Assembly: GCF_900143535.1 (NCBI RefSeq)
Contig: NZ_FRFA01000021.1
Span: forward strand, 1-62,099
Direction: 5' to 3'
Source: Tateyamaria sp. Alg231-49
GTDB taxonomy: Bacteria; Pseudomonadota; Alphaproteobacteria; Rhodobacterales; Rhodobacteraceae
DNA length: 62,099 nt
The notes under the pieces were generated by a model that searched no databases, was not told where the DNA came from, and saw only the letters and a program-made list of their open reading frames with translations. The translations under genes and the position numbers were made by a program. Shown here one piece after another: positions 27,914-36,526 of the stretch (positions are counted from its first letter, which is position 1; every line of letters starts with the position of its first letter).

Positions 27914-28360
27914 ATGTTCCGTACGCTAACAATTCTGGCCGTGTCTACGTTGGCCCTGCCAGCATTCGCAGATGGTCACGCGGCATCTGGTGATGTTGCT
28001 GCTGGCGAAAAGGCATTTCGCCAATGCGTTTCTTGCCACGTTGTCCAGAACGAGGATGGGGATATCCTTGCCGGTAAGAGAGCCAAAACGGGCCCGAACC
28101 TTTATGGCATCGTCGGAAACAATTTTGGCACAGTGGACGGGTTCCGCTATTCCGACATCAACCAATTGGCCGGGACCATGACAGACATCGTTGTAACCGA
28201 AGAGGTGTTTGCAGCCTACGTGCAAGACCCAACCGCGTATTTGCGCGAAGCCACCGGTGACAAGGGTCGCAGCAAAATGACCTACAAGGTGCGCAAGCAA
28301 GAGGACGCGATCAACCTGTATGCTTATCTGGCATCTTTGTCGCCCGAACCGACGAATTAA
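27914..28360 (+). CDS. cycA: Cytochrome c2/c550, periplasmic electron carrier
   Basis: A 148-residue class I c-type cytochrome. The ATG at 27914 has GGAG 6 bases upstream and is preferred to 27899. Signal peptide 1-20 ends PAFADG. The haem site CVSCH lies near residue 38 and the distal Met in GRSKMTYKV. The long loop with KTGPNLYGIVG is typical of alphaproteobacterial c2/c550, which carries electrons from the bc1 complex to oxidase or reaction centre. It is often found in roseobacter photosynthesis clusters, matching idi, bchP and ppsR next door, and it would remain useful in respiration after their loss. Confidence 0.88.
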   Translation: MFRTLTILAVSTLALPAFADGHAASGDVAAGEKAFRQCVSCHVVQNEDGDILAGKRAKTGPNLYGIVGNNFGTVDGFRYSDINQLAGTMTDIVVTEEVFAAYVQDPTAYLREATGDKGRSKMTYKVRKQEDAINLYAYLASLSPEPTN

Positions 28361-28376
28361 TACCGGCGCTTTGAAG

Positions 28377-28780
28377 GGCACTGTCAGAAGAAACCGGCTT
28401 GAGCCGGGCAGACTCGAAGCTTCTCTAGATGACAAAACGATCCCCCTCTCGGTACTTTGCCACCGGCCCGGAGATCATCCGGCTGGTGGTGAAGCTGTCG
28501 AGAGGTTTCCATTGTCGCTTAGAAACGCCGAAGATCTTCTGTACGAACGCGGCATCGACGCTGGCCACGAAACGGTGCGGTTTTGGTGGAACCGCTTTGG
28601 CTTGATGTTCGCCGCCGTCCATTCCTAGGTCCACAACCACTTCAACTAGGAACGACATCTTCAATCACGAGACAACTTCGTGATCAGCCCAAGTGCTGCT
28701 CTTGCCGAGTGCCGCCAGTTTTGTTCCAGACAGGTTCACGTATTCCGCAGTAAGCTGAGACAGGGTCGAATTGGTCTGGC
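28377..28780 (+). mobile_element. IS6-family relic B: internally deleted, both ends present
   Basis: It begins GGCACTGTCAGAAGAAACCG, then MTKRSPSRYFATGPEIIRLVV with a frameshift, FPLSLRNAEDLLYERGID and HETVRFWWNRFGLMFAA. It then jumps directly to the C-terminal HNHFN and AALAECRQF segments with stops between. The DDE core of about 450 bases is missing. The right end CTGAGACAGGGTCGAATTGG closes it. It is a non-autonomous derivative or decayed relic, just after cycA. Confidence 0.75.
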
Positions 28781-28809
28781 GACACCGCCAGATCGTCACT
28801 GATGGAGGG

Positions 28810-29604
28810 TCAGGTTAGGCGCACGGCGCGGGACGCGCTTTCGATACCCTTCATCTCAATTTCTACCACGTCATCTTCCGGCAAAGCCCCCTCAGCATCG
28901 TAATAGGTCGACGGGCTAATCAGCGCTTCGCGCGCTTTGGCGTGTGCTGCCAAACGTGCAACGAAATTGACATCCTGCCCAAAAATACTGACGCCTTGCA
29001 TGTTGCCGCCCGCTGCGGTGACCGTGCAAATGTAGACGGGGCCGGTGTGAACACCCACGCCGATCGCGAGGGCTTCTTCACTGCCTTCAACCTTAAGGGA
29101 CTGCTTCAGGATCCCGCGGGCCGCCGAAATACCCTTAGCGGCGTGATCCTGGCCCGTGAATCCCGGCGGGAAAACGGCAACTACGGAATCTCCCTGAAAC
29201 TCCAGAATGAAGCCTTTGTTTTCAGCTATAACCGCACTTGTGATTTCGCGCATCTTGTTCACGGTTTTGGCGTATTCCTTCGGAGAGATGCGCCCCGACA
29301 AATCGACTGATCCACGAATATCAAGGATCAGTACGGTCATCTCCACTTCGGCCCCACCCGGGAAAGCCTGAAGGAACCCGTCACATTTGTTGCAGTAATG
29401 TGGGTTGCGATCAGATGGCATCAGACCAGTTAGGCGGACCATAAACCCACCGAACCCGGCAAATGGCGCATAGCAAAGTTTGCATCGTGGATCGTTGGGC
29501 CACCGGATAAAGCGGCGTTGTTTTTTGACAAGTACAGGGTGGCCTTCGCCGAAAACCTGTTTCCAGAGCTCTTCGTGCCCGGTCTCAATGTCGGCATCAG
29601 TCAT
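28810..29604 (-). CDS. Class III nucleotide cyclase with N-terminal zinc ribbon
   Basis: 264 residues. Cys pairs C41/C44 and C71/C74 (CKLC, CNKC) form a likely zinc ribbon. A class III cyclase domain follows: first metal Asp D95 in LILDIRGS, second D139 in FQGDSVVAVF, Asn213 and Arg217 in DVNFVARL. The residue that selects the purine, Lys in adenylate cyclases (K-F-I-G-D), is Glu135 here (E-F-Q-G-D), as in guanylate cyclases. The partner Asp/Thr position appears to be Ser206. So cGMP or another product is possible, while cAMP is less certain. No membrane segment. It overlaps the unknown upstream gene by 8 bases. Confidence 0.8.
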   Translation of the reverse strand: MTDADIETGHEELWKQVFGEGHPVLVKKQRRFIRWPNDPRCKLCYAPFAGFGGFMVRLTGLMPSDRNPHYCNKCDGFLQAFPGGAEVEMTVLILDIRGSVDLSGRISPKEYAKTVNKMREITSAVIAENKGFILEFQGDSVVAVFPPGFTGQDHAAKGISAARGILKQSLKVEGSEEALAIGVGVHTGPVYICTVTAAGGNMQGVSIFGQDVNFVARLAAHAKAREALISPSTYYDAEGALPEDDVVEIEMKGIESASRAVRLT

Positions 29605-30607
29605 CGTTAGTTTCGTCCTTCACATTTGTCGTCAGGCGCTGTTCGGCCCAGTATTCTTTGGGTGCCGGGGCCATGAACAGGGTCAGTTCCGGGTTTTCGT
29701 TTTTTGGGTCAGACGGATCTGGCACAGGCATGACTGCAGGGCTGGTCGAAACCTGCGGCCCGAACACAAAGGTATGGCCGGCTTTGACTTCGTAGGGCTG
29801 GCCGATGCCGCGATAGAGTACCTCAAATTTCTTGTTGTAGTGGAACGGGCGGGTCGACGGGATCTCGACCTTGCGCTTTTTGCCGGGCACGCGGAGGCGG
29901 ATCGAGGGTACACTGACGGTTATACCGGCGCGCAGCAGGGATGGGTTCACCCAGTCCGGAGCGTATTTCAGCGACATAATGTGATCATAGTCCGGCCCAT
30001 AGGCTGGGGCGTTATACTTGTCACTGGTTCTATGCGCGGTCTGCCAGTGCGTCATGTGCGCCTCAGACCCTTCACCCCAGATAATGTAGTTGGCGTATTC
30101 CGGTAGCAGTTCCTGGTGATTGAACGGGCGGAAAAGCACGACGCGCTTCACGATGACTTTGAACATTTCGTCCATCACCGGCTTCATGATATCCGCCGAC
30201 CAAGGGAAAAAGTGCATGCTCTCTTCTTCCTCGGGCTTGAGTAAATCAAGAGGGAACAGGCCCACGAAAAAATTTGCATCGAAGTTGCGGCATGTCCCAC
30301 CGCCCAGGTCCGGCACCATAAGAGGGTCACCGATGTCGTTGCACAGAATGATCGGCATCTCAGGCCAGGTCTTTCGGATTTCCTGGTAGCGGGTTTTCAC
30401 ATGATCCGGCAAGTCGAGTTCCAGGATCATCTGATACTTGTGTTCTTCATGGTGATACTGGGTCATATGGACGCCATAGACCGTTTCGTAGCCGACAAGT
30501 ATGAGCGCATGCTGGTGAGGCATGTTTGTGACATACTTGGGCTTGTTCATGTTCAGACTGGACTTTTTATAGTACTCAGTGGCCTTGGGGTCGTGTTTGC
30601 TTTCCAA
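29597..30607 (-). CDS. Protein of unknown family, 336 residues
   Basis: I do not recognise this family. It is soluble, with no signal peptide or membrane segment. The N-terminal third is rich in His and Met (HALILVGYETVYGVHM, then YHHEEHKYQM). CNDIGDPLMVPDLGGGTC follows near residue 90, then PWSADIMKPVMDEMFKVI, and a Pro-rich acidic tail ending VKDETNDD. The strand pattern after residue 30 could be a barrel, but no catalytic motif stands out. It lies 28 bases after the PLP decarboxylase stop and overlaps the cyclase start, so the three form one operon. The His-rich stretch may bind metal. Confidence 0.7.
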   Translation of the reverse strand: MESKHDPKATEYYKKSSLNMNKPKYVTNMPHQHALILVGYETVYGVHMTQYHHEEHKYQMILELDLPDHVKTRYQEIRKTWPEMPIILCNDIGDPLMVPDLGGGTCRNFDANFFVGLFPLDLLKPEEEESMHFFPWSADIMKPVMDEMFKVIVKRVVLFRPFNHQELLPEYANYIIWGEGSEAHMTHWQTAHRTSDKYNAPAYGPDYDHIMSLKYAPDWVNPSLLRAGITVSVPSIRLRVPGKKRKVEIPSTRPFHYNKKFEVLYRGIGQPYEVKAGHTFVFGPQVSTSPAVMPVPDPSDPKNENPELTLFMAPAPKEYWAEQRLTTNVKDETNDD

Positions 30608-30635
30608 TGTTCTTTCCTCCTGAAGCCCCGCCGGG

Positions 30636-33002
30636 TCAGCCCGGCATACTCAGTCCGTGTCTTTTGATTACTTTTGCTGCCGCTTTTTCAGCAGCGCGTG
30701 CCAGTGCCTTCATCACTTCGGGCAGCATGTTGCCGTTTTCCGATTTGTGGTTGTGCACCGTCTCGGTCAGCCAGGGGTTCTGGGTTGTCGAAATGAGATA
30801 GAACAGGCTTTTGCCCGCTTCCGGGACAACACCACAGCGCTCGGCGTAGTGATCGACGAACTCCTGACCAAAAGTGGCGGGGCCGAACTCCGAAGAGGTG
30901 ACAAACATTTCTGCATTCGGAACATGCCCGCCATTGAAGGACTGGAGGCTGAGTTGGGCAAAGATGTCTGCGTTCATTTCATTCATCAGATCGAGGCTGG
31001 TATTCAGACCTTCTGCGGTGCGGAAGTTGAGCGCGTAGGTGACGATACTCTGATCGGAGCCTGCTTCTCGGAAGAGTTCGAAGACCTCGGGGCGGCTTTC
31101 AAAAATCTTGAGCAGCTGCTCATTGGAACGTGGGGCCACGCGGCGGGCTAGGATACGTTTCTGTTCCTCAATCTCGGATTTCGATCCCCCGGCTTTTTCA
31201 GCTGGCAAACGTTGCAGTGGGGTAACCGTGACCGTTGGATGATCTGCCGCCAGCTCGAAAAGGGCTGCATAAAGCCTTTTGCTATTGAAAATGCACCGAC
31301 CCAGCAGACGCCCATAGCCCGACTGGTCAGTGCGGATTATGCTGTGCGATAACCAAACAGCCGCTGCCGCCGCGCCTGGTTTGGAGCCTTCGATGCCATA
31401 GACACCTGTCGTAGGGTCCATTCCACCGTGATAGACAACTGGTGCGGTAAAGGCGATCAGATCACGCATGGCACCGTTGCGGTAGCACAAGGCGCCCGCC
31501 GGGTAGGGGATAAAACCAGCCTTGTGCGGATCCACCGTGATCGTATCGGCACGGCCAAGTGCGCGGTACTGGCGCATCACATAGTCATTCATATGCATAC
31601 CGGCCGCGATACCGTCGTAGGTAAAGATATCCTCGCGGACCAGACGACGGACATTATCCCGCAAGGTTTGACTCTCATCGTCCTCGGCCTTGTCGCACTC
31701 CGTAAATTCAGCCACATCGGTGTCTTCTTCAAACACTTCTGGTTCATGCAGCATCGAGGCAAAGTACCCGCCCCATGCCGCATCCGCGTGCACTGAAAAT
31801 TCCATGCCCAGCTGGCGATACTCTTCGCGAATTTCGAGGATATCGTGCAGCGGATCGACTGCGCTTTCTTCGGTGGTGCCGATAACAGCGACAACTTCCA
31901 TGACCGGTTGGCCTGCCGCAAGGCACGCGTCGAGGTTCTTGCGCAGATCAACCATGCACATGCGTGCGTCCAAATCCACGCGTATGAGCTGCATCGCATT
32001 CCGTCCAGAGCCGACCAGAGCAAGTCCCTTGGGCCATGAGTAATGTGCAGGCGATGGCGCCATCAAGACAGGCGCCGGTGTGTTAGGCAGAAAGCGGCGA
32101 TGGAAATCCACCAAACCGATTGATTGCACGGAGTAGCTGGCCAGTACGTTCGTGATCTCATCAGCGGTGATCCCTGTCGCCTTGGTTATGCGCGGGGTCA
32201 GACCGATGACCTCATCCAACGGCAGGTTCAGCAATTGCCAACTGTCGAGGTCAAGAAAACGGCGACGCTTGCCGTCGAGCATCTTGACGGTCAGGTTGTG
32301 TGCATTTGCCATGATCGGCTCGATGCGGATGGCTTCAGCCAAAGCGACGGGCAGGTATTTGGCGTTGCGCGCGGCCCAGATGCTCTCGGCATTCGCGACA
32401 GATCCGTCGCAGGTAATGTGACCCCAAGGCTTCAGAGCCCCGTCTTTGATTTCAGCCTGTTTGGGGATTGTGTAGCCGAGCATACGGCACAGATCGTCGC
32501 AGACCTTGATCTCGAGCATGGTCGTGACCGGAGAGGCCTCGGCCGCGACGTTGTTTTGATTATAAAGCAGCGCGGCGATATAGCCTACGACTCCGGGTAA
32601 TGAGATATCCCAATACATGTGCGATTGGTTGCGATAGCTCGCCAAAGGTATGGAGCCCTGCAAATGCTGCGTTAACTCGTCTAAACGTTCATGTAATAAT
32701 TCGCGCGAGCAAACATAGGCCTCGGCCTTTTTCTTGTCTTTGGCATTATTTGGGTCAATGTCTTCGGGGTTGAAAATCGGCGGGTCTTCGGGCTCATAAT
32801 CTCTCCGGAATGAGTAATTGCCTTTCAAAGCCTTCGTGATGAGCTCTGTCATCATACTCTCGTTCTCGGCTTTAGGCCCTAAGAACCAAGTCTCTGGTAC
32901 ATTCGATCCCGGACGGTTCAATCCAAGTTCGCGGGATTTGTCTTTTAGATGAAATTGGCCAAGTTCACGCAAAAGGGCGTCACTTAAGGGGGCTCTTGTC
33001 AT
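30636..33002 (-). CDS. Large group II PLP-dependent decarboxylase
   Basis: About 788 residues from MTRAPLSD at 33002; the 10 codons before begin with TTG and lack similarity. The group II decarboxylase core (Glu/Tyr/aromatic L-amino-acid type) is clear: GHITCDGSVANAESIWAARN, SVHADAAWGGYF, and the PLP Lys in VDPHKAGFIPYP (about K494). GGMDPTTGVYGIEGSKPGAA resembles long bacterial tyrosine decarboxylases. It is much longer than usual (450-620), with an N-terminal arm of about 120 residues and a long C-terminal part. The substrate is unknown. It leads an operon with an unknown protein and a nucleotide cyclase. Confidence 0.85.
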   Translation of the reverse strand: MTRAPLSDALLRELGQFHLKDKSRELGLNRPGSNVPETWFLGPKAENESMMTELITKALKGNYSFRRDYEPEDPPIFNPEDIDPNNAKDKKKAEAYVCSRELLHERLDELTQHLQGSIPLASYRNQSHMYWDISLPGVVGYIAALLYNQNNVAAEASPVTTMLEIKVCDDLCRMLGYTIPKQAEIKDGALKPWGHITCDGSVANAESIWAARNAKYLPVALAEAIRIEPIMANAHNLTVKMLDGKRRRFLDLDSWQLLNLPLDEVIGLTPRITKATGITADEITNVLASYSVQSIGLVDFHRRFLPNTPAPVLMAPSPAHYSWPKGLALVGSGRNAMQLIRVDLDARMCMVDLRKNLDACLAAGQPVMEVVAVIGTTEESAVDPLHDILEIREEYRQLGMEFSVHADAAWGGYFASMLHEPEVFEEDTDVAEFTECDKAEDDESQTLRDNVRRLVREDIFTYDGIAAGMHMNDYVMRQYRALGRADTITVDPHKAGFIPYPAGALCYRNGAMRDLIAFTAPVVYHGGMDPTTGVYGIEGSKPGAAAAAVWLSHSIIRTDQSGYGRLLGRCIFNSKRLYAALFELAADHPTVTVTPLQRLPAEKAGGSKSEIEEQKRILARRVAPRSNEQLLKIFESRPEVFELFREAGSDQSIVTYALNFRTAEGLNTSLDLMNEMNADIFAQLSLQSFNGGHVPNAEMFVTSSEFGPATFGQEFVDHYAERCGVVPEAGKSLFYLISTTQNPWLTETVHNHKSENGNMLPEVMKALARAAEKAAAKVIKRHGLSMPG

Positions 33003-33246
33003 AGGAATTGGCCTGCCAAAATTGGTTAACAATTGTCAACTGACGGTAGTAATCGAATGTGATCCTGTCCAGAAGTTTCGAGATTTCGGGGTTTTTCGTC
33101 TTGGGTTAGGGCTGTCCATCACTTCGTGGTGTTGGTCCCAAAAAGCTCTGGTCTTGCGGCGTCGCCGTGCCGTGGTCATAGTCAGCGGATAGGTAAGCGG
33201 CGCGACACAGCCCAAATGCCCGAAATAGAAACTTCCGGAGCGCGCT

Positions 33247-35298
33247 ATGGCAGATCAAATCTACACCCCTTACGGCTCTTGGGACTCCCCGATCTCGGCA
33301 GGTGCAGTGGCTGCGGGCGCACGAGGGTTTGAACAGGTACTGATCGACCGCGACACGATCTTCTGGGTGGAAGCACGGCCAGAAGAAAATGGTCGCTCGG
33401 TTCTGATGAGTAGCGAAGGAGGTTCGCCTGCGTCCGACGTCACACCTGTGGGCTTTTCGGTTCGGACACTGGTCAACTCCTACGGAGGCGCTGCGGCCGC
33501 GGTGGGCGATGGACACATCTGCTTCAGCAACTTTGCACCACCAGACTTTCCAGGCTCCAAAGACCAACGCATTTTTTCGCAAAGGCCCGGTATGCAACCG
33601 CGCCCAATCACGCCACAAGTGCGAACGCGTTACGCCGATGGGGTCATCCGGCGAGGCACGGACACCGGCGTTTGGATATGCGAACAGTCAGATGTAACGC
33701 TGCATGGTCAGGACAAGCAAAGTCTCGTGCTTATTGATCTTTCGGGCGAGAGGTTGCCCGTCACACTTGTTGAAGGTGGTGATTTTTACGCCTGTCCGAG
33801 GCTTAGCGATGATGGGTCAAAACTGTGTTGGATCACATGGGATTATCCCTCAATGCCTTGGGAGGGAACGCGGCTTTTTATCGCCGACATCGACGCAAAT
33901 GGTCAGCTGCATGACATAATGAAAGTGGCCGGTGATCCAACGCCTGAAGACGAGATCGCCACAGACCTGAACCCAGTTCTGCAGGACGCGCTGCGATATT
34001 CTTCCGAGTCTATTCTGGATCCGAAATGGGCTCCGGACGGCACGCTTTACTTTGTATCTGATCGCGTCGAGGTTGACGGCACCCGCTACTGGAATGTTTG
34101 TCGTTACCGCAACGGGCAAGTGGAAGTTGTCACCAAGATTGCAGGAGAGTGTGCCAAGCCACTATGGCGTTTGGGGACGTCTGGCTATGGCTTTATCTCT
34201 CGTTCGGAAATGCTGCTGAGCTATAGTGTTGAGGGGGAAGGTCGGCTCGCACGTGTTGACCTTGCAACGGGCAACCTGCGTGATCTCGAATTGCCTTATT
34301 CGGACATATCGCATCTGCAAGTGGGCAATGGTTTTGCTGCCTTCGTTGGCGGGCGGCCCGATGCACCCAGCGCGCTTGTGCGCCTCGATCTGAAGTCTTT
34401 CGAAACGCGCGAATTGCGTGTCTCCAGCGATGACTTCTCAAAGGAAATTCGTGGTTTGGTCTCACGACCTGAGAAGATCACCGTGCCGACCGGTGATGGT
34501 TGTAAGGAAGCGACGCATGCGTTCTTCTACCCGCCCTGTAATCCCGCATTTCAAGCCGATCCGAAGGATCAACCACCCTTGCTGATTTTTGTCCATGGGG
34601 GACCAACAGCGGCGACGGCAACATCGCTGAATCTGGAAATTCAGTACTTCACTTCACGCGGATTTGCGGTGGTGGATATGAACTACCGGGGCAGCACAGG
34701 CTTTGGGCGTGCCTACCGGCAAAAGATGTATGGAGCATGGGGCGTCGTGGACACACAAGACTGCGTTGCCGCCGCCCAGTACCTGATCGATCAAGGTCGT
34801 GCGGATCGCTACCGGATCGCTAGCCGCGGTGGCAGTTCAGGTGGCTATACGACGCTTGCACTTGCGACCTTCACCGATCTTTTGACGGCTGCCGCGAGCT
34901 ATTACGGGATATCCAATCTAGAGATGATAGCCACCGACACTGATAAGCTTGAGGCGCATTATGCGGAGATGCTTGTTGGGCCGTGGCCGCGTGCCAACAA
35001 GGTTTTCAAGGAGCGCTCCCCGCTCTTTCATGTGCAAGACATCAAATGTCCTATGATCATCTTTCAGGGCTTAGACGATCCGGTCGTGCCGCCCGATCAA
35101 GCCCAGGTTATGATCGATGCGCTTTTGACGGCGGGGTTGCCCGTTTCGTGGACCTTCTTTGCCGGAGAAAGCCATGGCTTTAAAATGCGCAAGAACATAG
35201 TCGCTGCACTGGAACAAGAACTTGTGTTTTATGGCTCCGTTATGGGTTTCACGCCCGCAGGCGACCTGACACAGCCAGAGATCAAAAACTGGCCGTAG
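33247..35298 (+). CDS. S9 family peptidase (acylaminoacyl-/dipeptidyl-peptidase type)
   Basis: A 683-residue protein with an N-terminal beta-propeller (about 1-400) and a C-terminal alpha/beta-hydrolase domain. Catalytic Ser lies in RGGSSGGYTT, Asp in GLDDPVVPP and His in GESHGFKM. Propeller repeats such as LSDDGSKLCWITWDYPSMPW are typical of cytoplasmic S9C enzymes. There is no signal peptide. It is divergent from the PLP decarboxylase operon with 244 bases between, so the two may share control. Confidence 0.88.
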   Translation: MADQIYTPYGSWDSPISAGAVAAGARGFEQVLIDRDTIFWVEARPEENGRSVLMSSEGGSPASDVTPVGFSVRTLVNSYGGAAAAVGDGHICFSNFAPPDFPGSKDQRIFSQRPGMQPRPITPQVRTRYADGVIRRGTDTGVWICEQSDVTLHGQDKQSLVLIDLSGERLPVTLVEGGDFYACPRLSDDGSKLCWITWDYPSMPWEGTRLFIADIDANGQLHDIMKVAGDPTPEDEIATDLNPVLQDALRYSSESILDPKWAPDGTLYFVSDRVEVDGTRYWNVCRYRNGQVEVVTKIAGECAKPLWRLGTSGYGFISRSEMLLSYSVEGEGRLARVDLATGNLRDLELPYSDISHLQVGNGFAAFVGGRPDAPSALVRLDLKSFETRELRVSSDDFSKEIRGLVSRPEKITVPTGDGCKEATHAFFYPPCNPAFQADPKDQPPLLIFVHGGPTAATATSLNLEIQYFTSRGFAVVDMNYRGSTGFGRAYRQKMYGAWGVVDTQDCVAAAQYLIDQGRADRYRIASRGGSSGGYTTLALATFTDLLTAAASYYGISNLEMIATDTDKLEAHYAEMLVGPWPRANKVFKERSPLFHVQDIKCPMIIFQGLDDPVVPPDQAQVMIDALLTAGLPVSWTFFAGESHGFKMRKNIVAALEQELVFYGSVMGFTPAGDLTQPEIKNWP

Positions 35299-35333
35299 TC
35301 CTGCGGTGGTGATGGTCGACGAAGTTCGATTGT

Positions 35334-35600
35334 GACGGGCAGGGGGGACGGCGAGTAGGTTGGCGGTGTACGACACCCGAACACTTCCGATTCAATGTCC
35401 AGCCCTGATAGCCCTTTGCAAAACGTCTGATCGATGCCCGGTTGGTCGTGATCAGAGCGCCCCTCGTGTTACCTCTTATTGGGCCTATTCACGCGACAAA
35501 TTCAAATTGAACCGAAGCGCTGCTCTGTCGGAGTGGCGCCAGCTTTGTTCCGGGTAAATTCACGCAATCCGTGGCAAACTGAGACCGGTTCAAATTGGCG
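35334..35600 (+). mobile_element. IS6-family relic C: right end
   Basis: The reading YSRDKFKLNRSAALSEWRQL ending in CSG and a stop (35485-35556) is the C-terminus of an IS6 transposase. It is followed by the right end with GGCAAACTGAGACCGGTTCA. Upstream, GACGGGCAGGGGGG at about 35336 resembles the left inverted repeat, with unrelated sequence between. It is inactive. Confidence 0.7.
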
Positions 35601-35636
35601 CGCTGCAAGCATTTTGGTGTTGTCGTCCAAACGTCC

Positions 35637-36506
35637 TCAAGTGGATTGCAAACGTTTGTAAAGAGATGACGTATCCCAGCGACCGCCGCCCAGTTTTTGG
35701 ACATCCTTATAAAACTGATCAACCAGTGCCGTGACCGGCAGACTGGCACCGTTCTCATCTGCGGTATCAAGGCAAATGCCTAGATCCTTTCGCATCCAGT
35801 CGACCGCGAACCCGTGGTCAAAGTGATCGTCAAGCATCGTTTCATAGCGGTTTGCCATCTGCCACGATCCCGCAGCACCCTGGCTGATCACTTCGACGAC
35901 GTCGCGCCCATCAAGCCCGGCGCGCGTTGCAAAGTGAAGCGCCTCGGACAGGCCCTGCACCAGACCTGCAATGGCAATCTGGTTGGCCATTTTGGTCAAT
36001 TGGCCTGCGCCACTGTCACCGATGCGTCGGCACAGCTTGGCATAGACATTCATTACCGGTTCAGCCTGATCATAATCTGTCTGGTCTCCGCCGCACATGA
36101 TTGACAGTTGCCCGTTTTCAGCACCGGCCTGCCCCCCCGACACCGGTGCGTCGACGAAGCCAAACCCATGCGACTTGGCCGATGCATAGAGTTCATGCGT
36201 GACTTTGGATGACACGGTCGTGTGGTCGACAAAGAGGCTTCCGCCATCCATACCGGCAAAGGCGCCTTCATCGCCAAGGCAAACGCTGCGCAAATCGTCA
36301 TCATTGCCCACACAGGCCATGATCAGTTCGGCCCCTTTGGCGGCTCTTGCAGGGGTCAGCGCGCTTTTCCCACCATGCTGTTCGACCCAGGCGTCGGCCT
36401 TGGCCGCTGTACGATTGTAGACGGTCACGTCGTGCCCTGCGGCCTGTAAGTGGCCTGCCATCGGATGACCCATCACTCCAAGGCCCAAGAAAGCAATTTT
36501 TGTCAT
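35637..36506 (-). CDS. NAD(P)-dependent beta-hydroxyacid dehydrogenase (HIBADH family)
   Basis: 289 residues. Rossmann motif FLGLGVMGHPMAGHL at residues 5-19, substrate motif DAPVSGGQAGAENG near 120, and catalytic Lys in GAGQLTKMANQIAI. Family members are 3-hydroxyisobutyrate dehydrogenase and tartronate semialdehyde reductase; motifs do not separate them. It ends the TRAP/amidase operon, about 20 bases after the D-2-hydroxyacid dehydrogenase, a pairing that suggests handling of glycerate or hydroxyacids. Confidence 0.85.
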   Translation of the reverse strand: MTKIAFLGLGVMGHPMAGHLQAAGHDVTVYNRTAAKADAWVEQHGGKSALTPARAAKGAELIMACVGNDDDLRSVCLGDEGAFAGMDGGSLFVDHTTVSSKVTHELYASAKSHGFGFVDAPVSGGQAGAENGQLSIMCGGDQTDYDQAEPVMNVYAKLCRRIGDSGAGQLTKMANQIAIAGLVQGLSEALHFATRAGLDGRDVVEVISQGAAGSWQMANRYETMLDDHFDHGFAVDWMRKDLGICLDTADENGASLPVTALVDQFYKDVQKLGGGRWDTSSLYKRLQST

Positions 36507-36526
36507 CGTGAGAGTCCCTTTGAAGG

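Noticed and set aside
29480..30106. A 208-codon plus-strand ORF
   Set aside because: It lies opposite the 336-residue gene, has no motif and a composition typical of a shadow frame.
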